A DNA stretch of 55,567 bases from positions 1-55,567 of the forward strand of contig CAJTZH010000009.1 in assembly GCA_910584325.1 (NCBI GenBank). Direction: 5' to 3'. Positions 50,477 through 55,567 of this stretch are shown here, one piece after another. Source of the DNA: an uncultured Lachnospiraceae bacterium (GTDB lineage: Bacteria; Bacillota; Clostridia; Lachnospirales; Lachnospiraceae). The notes below the pieces were generated by a model. That model worked only from the letters and a program-made list of their open reading frames with translations. It had not been told where the DNA came from and made no database searches. Each line of letters begins with the position of its first letter. The first letter of the stretch is position 1. The translations under genes were made by a program, and so were the position numbers.

Positions 50477-51796
50477 ATGAAAAAAGTTGTTAAATTTGGC
50501 GGCAGTTCGCTTGCCAGCGCGGAGCAGTTTAAAAAAGTCGGCGATATTATTCATGCGGACGATTCAAGAAAGTATGTTGTGCCGTCAGCGCCGGGAAAAC
50601 GATTTTCCGAAGACACCAAGGTAACGGATTTATTATATAAATGTTATGACGAAGCCGTTGCAGGACAGAAGGAGTATGAAAAAGTTCTCGAAGAGATTAA
50701 AATGCGCTACAAGGAAATTATTGCGGGTCTGGGTTTAAAACTTTCGCTGGACAAAGAGTTTGAAGTCATTAACGAGAAATTTCTGAACAGGGCGGGCAGC
50801 GATTACGCGGCGTCCCGCGGCGAGTACTTAAACGGCATTGTTATGGCGAATTATCTTGGATATGAATTTATTGACGCGGCAAAAGTGATATTTTTTGATG
50901 AAGACGGTAATTTTGACGCGGAAAAGACGGACCGTGTTCTTTCAAGAAAATTAGAAGGCGTTGAGAGAGCGGTTATTCCGGGCTTTTACGGCGTTTGTCC
51001 GAACGGGGCGATAAAGACGTTTTCAAGGGGAGGCTCCGATGTGACAGGGTCGATTGTCGCAAAGGCGGCGAAAGTAGATTTGTATGAGAACTGGACGGAC
51101 GTTTCAGGATTTTTGACAGCGGATCCGAGAATTGTAAATAATCCCGAGTCTATCAAGATAATCACATATAAAGAGTTACGGGAGCTTTCATATATGGGAG
51201 CGACGGTTTTGCACGAAGATGCCATTTTCCCCGTAAGACAGGAAGGGATTCCGATTAACATAAAGAATACAAATGCGCCGGAAGACGAAGGTACGTTAAT
51301 CGTCGGCGATACCTGCAGGAAACCGAGTCATACGATTACCGGCATCGCAGGTAAGAAGGGATTTACGGCTGTCAATATCGAGAAAGATATGATGAATTCG
51401 GAAATAGGATTCGGACGTAAGGTTTTACAGGTATTTGAAGACTGCGGCATTTCCTTTGAACATATTCCGTCCGGCATCGATACGATGACGGTTTTTGTTC
51501 ATCAGACGGAATTTGAGGAAAAAGAGCAGAAGGTTTTATCGGGAATCAATCGTCTTGCAAAACCGGATGCAATTGACCTGGAAGCGGACCTTGCGCTGAT
51601 TGCCGTTGTGGGCAGGGGTATGAAATCTAATCACGGTACGGCTGCCAAGATTTTTGAGGCGCTGGCGAAATCCGATATTAATATTAAAATGATTGACCAG
51701 GGTTCGAGTGAGCTGAATATTATTATCGGCGTGAGAAACGAAGATTTTGAAAAGGCAATCCGCGCTATATATGAAATATTTGTTTTTGAAGAGTAA
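50477..51796 (+). CDS. Aspartate kinase
   Basis: 439 residues, first step of the aspartate pathway to lysine, threonine and methionine. Kinase motifs: VVKFGGSSLASAEQFKKV at the start, then FSRGGSDVTGSIVAKAA and NWTDVSGFLTADPRIV. Two ACT domains follow (about 300-439: GFTAVNIEKDMMNSEIGFG, ALIAVVGRGMKSNHGTAAKI), the site of feedback control. It has no homoserine dehydrogenase part. AGGAGG precedes the ATG. LuxS, which acts in the methionine cycle, follows after 23 bases, so the two may be one transcript. Confidence 0.94.
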   Translation: MKKVVKFGGSSLASAEQFKKVGDIIHADDSRKYVVPSAPGKRFSEDTKVTDLLYKCYDEAVAGQKEYEKVLEEIKMRYKEIIAGLGLKLSLDKEFEVINEKFLNRAGSDYAASRGEYLNGIVMANYLGYEFIDAAKVIFFDEDGNFDAEKTDRVLSRKLEGVERAVIPGFYGVCPNGAIKTFSRGGSDVTGSIVAKAAKVDLYENWTDVSGFLTADPRIVNNPESIKIITYKELRELSYMGATVLHEDAIFPVRQEGIPINIKNTNAPEDEGTLIVGDTCRKPSHTITGIAGKKGFTAVNIEKDMMNSEIGFGRKVLQVFEDCGISFEHIPSGIDTMTVFVHQTEFEEKEQKVLSGINRLAKPDAIDLEADLALIAVVGRGMKSNHGTAAKIFEALAKSDINIKMIDQGSSELNIIIGVRNEDFEKAIRAIYEIFVFEE

Positions 51797-51819
51797 GGGA
51801 ACAAATTTAGGAGGTATGG

Positions 51820-52302
51820 ATGATGAATAAGATTGCAAGTTTTACGGTGAATCATATTGATTTGCTGACGGGAGCGTATGTTTCCAGACGTGATAAAGTG
51901 GGAGCAGAGGTTATCACTACATTTGATTTACGGTTTACAAGACCAAACGAAGAGCCGCCGATGGATACGCCGGGTATTCACACGATTGAGCATCTTGGCG
52001 CGACCTTTCTTCGAAATCACCCTGTCTGGTCGGAAAAGACCATTTATTTCGGACCGATGGGATGCCGGACAGGATTTTATGTTATCTTTGCAGGCGATTT
52101 GCAGTCGGAAGATATATTAGACGTTCTACGTGAAATGGCAGATTATGTGTTGGGCTACGAGGGTGATATTCCGGGTTATTCGCCTAGAGACTGCGGCAAT
52201 TATCTTGATAACAACCTGGCGTTGGCAAAATACTACATGAAAAAGTATAAGGCGGAAGTACTGGATAATCCCGTTAAAGAGAGACTGGTTTATCCGGAAT
52301 AA
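51820..52302 (+). CDS. luxS: S-ribosylhomocysteine lyase LuxS
   Basis: 160 residues. It cuts S-ribosylhomocysteine into homocysteine and the precursor of autoinducer-2. The metal ligands are in GIHTIEHLGATFLRN (HxxxH) and SPRDCGNYLDNN (Cys), and the active-site Cys is in FGPMGCRTGFYV. All family residues that I can check are present. AGGAGG (51809-51814) fits the ATG at 51820 or 51823. It ends with a terminator shared with the glutamine synthetase gene. Confidence 0.96.
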   Translation: MMNKIASFTVNHIDLLTGAYVSRRDKVGAEVITTFDLRFTRPNEEPPMDTPGIHTIEHLGATFLRNHPVWSEKTIYFGPMGCRTGFYVIFAGDLQSEDILDVLREMADYVLGYEGDIPGYSPRDCGNYLDNNLALAKYYMKKYKAEVLDNPVKERLVYPE

Positions 52303-52314
52303 ATATTACGGTAT

Positions 52315-52360
52315 AAAAAAGGGCGCTCCGGAGTTCAAAATCCGGAACGTCCTATTTTTA
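52315..52360. terminator. Bidirectional terminator between luxS and glnN
   Basis: GGGCGCTCCGGA and TCCGGAACGTCC flank a TTCAAAA-type loop, with an A-run on the left and a T-run on the right. One mismatched pair and one bulge are allowed. Confidence 0.7.
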
Positions 52361-52380
52361 CAGGCTTGGAAAGAGCAGGT

Positions 52381-54480
52381 TTAGAATAAGAGGTCTCCAT
52401 ATGTAGGAATCGGCCATGCGTTTTTGTCAACGATTAACTCCAGTTCGTCAACCGGTTTTCTTAGTGCGTCCATGGCAGCTTTGACGCTGTCTCTGTAGAA
52501 TTCGGCCTGTGATTTTGCGTCGGTTATTGTTTCTGCTTTTGCTTTAACACTGATTAATGCTTTTAAGGCTTTCTTCGTCTCGCTGATAAGTGCGGAAACG
52601 TCAATCAGCGTTTCTTTTTCGGCGGAAATATCTGCTTCGTCTGCCGCAGCCGCAATTTCATTGATGGAAGCGGCCACATCCGTTGCGTAACCGATAACTG
52701 CCGGAAGGATTTCTTTTTGTGCCATTTTAATCATGGTCTGCGCTTCGACATTGATAACTTTGGTGTACGTTTCATACAGAACTTCCGCACGCAGCTCCAG
52801 TTCGGTCTTGGACATAATACCGAATTTTTTGAATAAGGCAACCGCCTTATCTGTCACAAGCGATTCTGTAGCGGCAACCATGGAGCGTATATTCGGAAGT
52901 CCTCTTTTTTCAGCTTCTTTTACCCATTCATCGGAATATCCATTGCCGTTAAATACAATTCTTCTATGTTCTCTCATAAAATCGGCAATAACGTCGTCTA
53001 CCGGTTTCCCTGCCTCAATCGCGTCGGCTGCGTCGCAAAAACTTTCGGCAACAATCGCGTTTAATACGGTGTTAGGCATGGAAATAGAGTCTGCAGAACC
53101 GACCATACGGAATTCAAATTTATTTCCGGTAAAGGCAAACGGCGACGTTCTGTTACGGTCCGTGTTATCTTTATCCAGGATAGGGAGCGTGCTTACGCCA
53201 AGGTCAAGCTTGCCGCAGTCAACCGGTGTGTCGGCAACGCCTTTTTCGCAAATCTGTTCCACAATATTTTCAAGCTGGTCTCCTAAGAATATGGAGATAA
53301 TTGCCGGCGGCGCTTCGTTGGCGCCGAGTCTGTGGTCGTTACCGACATCGGATGCAGACTGGCGGAGCAAATCGGCGTGTGTATCGACTGCTTTCATAAT
53401 GCAGGCGAGCGTCAGCAAAAATAATTTATTATTTCCCGGGTCTTTTCCCGGAGAAAGAAGATTCACGCCCGTGTCGGTGCCAAGAGACCAGTTATTGTGT
53501 TTGCCGGAACCGTTGACGCCGGAAAATGGTTTTTCGTGTAAAAGGCATGCCATATCATATTTGTCTGCAACCCGCTTCATAACTTCCATAACAAGCAGAT
53601 TATTGTCTACGGCAATGTTGGCGGTGGTGTAAACCGGAGCGACTTCGTGCTGTCCCGGAGCCACTTCATTATGCTGTGTGGTAGCGGTTATGCCCAGTTT
53701 CCACAGTTCATCGTTTAATTCACGCATAAAAGCGCCGACTTTTTCAGGAATAACGCCGAAATACTGGTCTTCCAGTTCCTGACCCTTTGCAGGCGCCGCG
53801 CCGAATAACGTTCTGCCGGTGTAAATTAAATCTTTTCGCTGAAGAAATTTGTCCTTATCCACAAGGAAATATTCCTGCTCCGGTCCGACGGAAGCAACGA
53901 CTTTTGTGGCATCGGAATTTGGATTTAGTAGTTTGACAATACGTACTGCCTGTCGGCTTACGGCTTCAATGGAACGTAGAAGCGGTGTCTTTTTGTCGAG
54001 CGATTCACCGGTGTAAGAACAAAACGCAGTCGGGATACAAAGAATTGTACCGATGGCGCTCTTTTTTAAGAAAGCGGGCGACGTACAATCCCAGACGGTA
54101 TAGCCTCTTGCCGAGCAGGTAGCGCGGGTTCCGCCTGACGGGAACGAAGAGGCATCCGGTTCGCCCATCAGAAGCTGCTTACCGGTAAATTCTGTAATCA
54201 TCTTTCCGGAATCGTCCGGGTGAGAGATAAAGGAGTCGTGTTTTTCAGCAGTGAGACTGACAATGAGAGGCTGAAACCAGTGCGTAAAGTGTGTGGCTCC
54301 GTTTTCAATCGCCCAGTCCTTCATTGCCTCCGCAATAACGTCTGCGTCAGCTAAAGAAAGTTCTTCACCTGCTTCCATTGTGTTTCTTAAATTCCTGTAA
54401 GTACTCTTTGGCAGACGGTCTTTCATGACATCGTCAGAAAAAACATATTCTCCAAAGATTTTCGTTAAGTTTGTTTCCAT
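52381..54480 (-). CDS. glnN: Glutamine synthetase type III
   Basis: 699 residues, the large dodecameric GS type of Bacteroides and Clostridia that makes glutamine from glutamate, ammonia and ATP. Signatures: GPEQEYFLVDKDKF, HNEVAPGQHEVAPVYTTANI, SGVNGSGKHNNWSLGTDTG and NRTSPFAFTGNKFEFRM. The C-terminal about 170 residues form the helical extension typical of type III. The start is ATG 54480, since GGATGGAG lies just before it; a further ATG at 54543 lies inside the leader hairpin region and is not supported. Transcription starts near 54606 and passes an intrinsic terminator, so expression is probably attenuated. Confidence 0.92.
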   Translation of the reverse strand: METNLTKIFGEYVFSDDVMKDRLPKSTYRNLRNTMEAGEELSLADADVIAEAMKDWAIENGATHFTHWFQPLIVSLTAEKHDSFISHPDDSGKMITEFTGKQLLMGEPDASSFPSGGTRATCSARGYTVWDCTSPAFLKKSAIGTILCIPTAFCSYTGESLDKKTPLLRSIEAVSRQAVRIVKLLNPNSDATKVVASVGPEQEYFLVDKDKFLQRKDLIYTGRTLFGAAPAKGQELEDQYFGVIPEKVGAFMRELNDELWKLGITATTQHNEVAPGQHEVAPVYTTANIAVDNNLLVMEVMKRVADKYDMACLLHEKPFSGVNGSGKHNNWSLGTDTGVNLLSPGKDPGNNKLFLLTLACIMKAVDTHADLLRQSASDVGNDHRLGANEAPPAIISIFLGDQLENIVEQICEKGVADTPVDCGKLDLGVSTLPILDKDNTDRNRTSPFAFTGNKFEFRMVGSADSISMPNTVLNAIVAESFCDAADAIEAGKPVDDVIADFMREHRRIVFNGNGYSDEWVKEAEKRGLPNIRSMVAATESLVTDKAVALFKKFGIMSKTELELRAEVLYETYTKVINVEAQTMIKMAQKEILPAVIGYATDVAASINEIAAAADEADISAEKETLIDVSALISETKKALKALISVKAKAETITDAKSQAEFYRDSVKAAMDALRKPVDELELIVDKNAWPIPTYGDLLF

Positions 54481-54544
54481 AAACTCCATCCTTTCCGCTT
54501 TTGCCTGAAGACCAATGGGAGAAAGCATCCGGCGGTTTCCCATT

Positions 54545-54577
54545 AAAAAAAGGCGCCCTCAAAAGAGGGACGCCTTT
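54545..54577 (-). terminator. Leader terminator upstream of glnN
   Basis: On the minus strand GGCGTCCCTC, loop TTTT, GAGGGCGCC with a single bulge, then seven T residues. It lies between the glnN promoter and start codon and could either end the sortase transcript or act as an attenuator. An overlapping, weaker hairpin (GGAC, loop AAAGGC, GTCC; 54568-54581) excludes the terminator stem. A third dyad, AATGGGA/TCCCATT (54514-54544), follows. Confidence 0.7.
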
Positions 54578-54612
54578 GTCCAGTCAAGCATATATTATTT
54601 TCTTCTTTACAT

Positions 54613-54641
54613 AAAATAAACTATTTTGGAAGAAAATGCAA
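54613..54641 (-). promoter_or_regulatory. glnN promoter
   Basis: On the minus strand TTGCAT (plus 54636-54641) and TATTTT (54613-54618), 17-base spacer, upstream of the leader terminator. Confidence 0.6.
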
Positions 54642-54672
54642 GTGTTTTTTGTATTTTCCTTAAAATATTATT

Positions 54673-55567
54673 TTATTGAGTAATAACATCAACCCTTACA
54701 GCCTGAACAACCAGACGTACATCGTCGTTTGAAGTACAGGTTGAGAGCGTAACGGTTTTGCTGTCAGAAAAAATATCTACCGAATTCTGATGCGCCGATG
54801 CCTGAATCATTGAATTTATGTAAGTGAAAAAGGCATCGCTGTTATTAAATACGGTCGTGTATGTGGAACTGATAGCCGGCGTCTTGTGTACGGAATAGAT
54901 TTCGTATTTGTATATCTTGTCCTCAATATAGAAGTAGAAATATTTATTATCACCCGTAGTAAAGAAATCAGCTTTTTCGTAGCGGTTTAAAAGACCAAAC
55001 ATGGAACCGTTCTTCATGTTATGACCGTAGATAATGGCATTCTGTGATTCAATTCCGTCCGCGTTGCGGCTGTCAATAAACAGCGTACCGTTTTTAGCAG
55101 ATTCCCCTGTTATGGTATGATGCAGATAGTAGTCGTTATCTGTACCCTGGACAACAGGAAGGAGGACGTTAAGCGCCGGTATCTGTAAATATCCCACGGC
55201 ATCCTGATTTAAGTCAAGGAGTGCCTGATGATTATAATTGGTCAGCAATACGCTTTCAGGTCCCGCAGCGGTCGTTGTGTCTGTAGTGTTGGTATTGTTT
55301 TTGTCTGCGGTTGTTGGCTTCTTGGTATCTTCTGCGAAGACGGATTGTTCCACATCGGAATAAATCTTGTCGCCCTTGCGGTAATCCAAAAGACTCTTGA
55401 CCAGCATGGTGCCGGAAATCAAAAATACAATCAGCGCAACACAGAACACCGCGCGCCGTATCATAACCTTACGTCTGCGCCGCCTGCGCCGCTCGGCACG
55501 CGACATAGTTGATTTATTCTTGTGTGGACGGATAGATTCGCCTGTAGGTTCTTCCCCGGGTTCTTCT
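54673..55567 (-). CDS. Class B sortase, N-terminus outside window
   Basis: At least 297 residues. A polybasic stretch (AERRRRRRRKVMIRR) precedes one membrane helix (AVFCVALIVFLISGTMLVKS), then the sortase barrel with the catalytic His in AIIYGHNMKNGSM and the Cys in VTLSTCTSNDDVRLVV, with the Arg eight residues after it. TLSTC is typical of class B enzymes that join proteins to the cell wall. An ATG at 55506 has no ribosome site, and the frame stays open to the window edge (EEPGEEPTGESIRPHKNKST), so the true start is probably beyond it. No substrate with a sorting signal was seen nearby. Confidence 0.88.
   Translation of the reverse strand, partial: EEPGEEPTGESIRPHKNKSTMSRAERRRRRRRKVMIRRAVFCVALIVFLISGTMLVKSLLDYRKGDKIYSDVEQSVFAEDTKKPTTADKNNTNTTDTTTAAGPESVLLTNYNHQALLDLNQDAVGYLQIPALNVLLPVVQGTDNDYYLHHTITGESAKNGTLFIDSRNADGIESQNAIIYGHNMKNGSMFGLLNRYEKADFFTTGDNKYFYFYIEDKIYKYEIYSVHKTPAISSTYTTVFNNSDAFFTYINSMIQASAHQNSVDIFSDSKTVTLSTCTSNDDVRLVVQAVRVDVITQ

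Noticed and set aside
52733..53632. Long open frame (299 codons) opposite glnN
   Set aside because: It lies fully antisense to the strongly conserved glutamine synthetase and has no family-like motifs or ribosome site.
54560..54585. Classical ANTAR-target pair of hexaloop hairpins before glnN
   Set aside because: Only one hexaloop hairpin (loop AAAGGC, with A1 and G4) was found; the terminator loop is TTTT, so the full two-hairpin motif is not present. It is kept only as a possibility in the finding on the leader.
1..55567. CRISPR arrays, tRNA or rRNA genes
   Set aside because: No regular repeat-spacer pattern, cloverleaf gene or rRNA-like sequence was recognised on reading; a dedicated scan was not possible.

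Overview
The window looks like chromosomal DNA from an anaerobic gut Firmicute of the family Lachnospiraceae (Clostridia). The reasons are the type III glutamine synthetase, an EFR1-type flavodoxin/ferredoxin, a DUF6485-type Cys-rich peptide, a MATE-cytidylate-kinase-like fusion, strong AGGAGG ribosome sites and a low-to-moderate GC core. No rRNA, tRNA or CRISPR array was recognised.

Layout. 1-372 is the right end of a mobile element whose large serine recombinase reads, without its own stop, into a MATE/cytidylate-kinase-like gene that lost its 5' part (373-1869). 2.0-5.5 kb holds a membrane diguanylate cyclase, a small membrane peptide, an EFR1 ferredoxin and two GNAT acetyltransferases. 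5.7-6.6 kb holds two decayed genes (alpha/beta hydrolase, YjdF).

6.6-21.0 kb is an accessory island. Its first half is visibly AT-rich: a NYN-domain protein; a double-frameshifted HNH nuclease followed by an OLD-like ATPase/TOPRIM nuclease; a methyltransferase-like protein translationally coupled to a DUF1848 protein; and an HNH_2 nuclease. A G-richer cassette follows: a 131-aa unknown protein, Vsr, a PLD-type (NgoFVII-like) nuclease, a Z1-domain ATPase and a second PLD-type nuclease. Facing it are a DNA cytosine-5 methyltransferase and its XRE regulator, with a perfect 17-bp inverted repeat beside the regulator promoter. I read this as a multi-nuclease restriction-modification system and the most interesting part of the window. 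The island ends with an AT-rich membrane protein gene.

21.2-44.3 kb is mostly core: SAM methyltransferase, RecQ, an NSS-family transporter, a two-receiver hybrid histidine kinase, an FAD/Rieske oxidoreductase, a MATE pump, a CUT1 sugar ABC operon (ATPase, two permeases, solute-binding protein), hemerythrin, an XRE membrane regulator, an NlpC/P60-like hydrolase, endonuclease III, RlmD and two VOC proteins.

44.4-49.5 kb is an L-rhamnose regulon: an AraC regulator, mutarotase rhaM, kinase rhaB, isomerase rhaA and, convergently, aldolase rhaD. A 34-bp element (27 of 34 identical) abuts the -35 of both the rhaM and rhaD promoters and is the likely operator of the AraC protein. Together the enzymes take L-rhamnose to dihydroxyacetone phosphate and L-lactaldehyde.

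49.5-55.6 kb carries a patatin-like phospholipase, aspartate kinase, luxS, a type III glutamine synthetase with a leader that contains an intrinsic terminator, and a class B sortase cut by the window edge.

Functions come from reading motifs in the translations. No database search was run, so family names for weakly conserved genes are inference.
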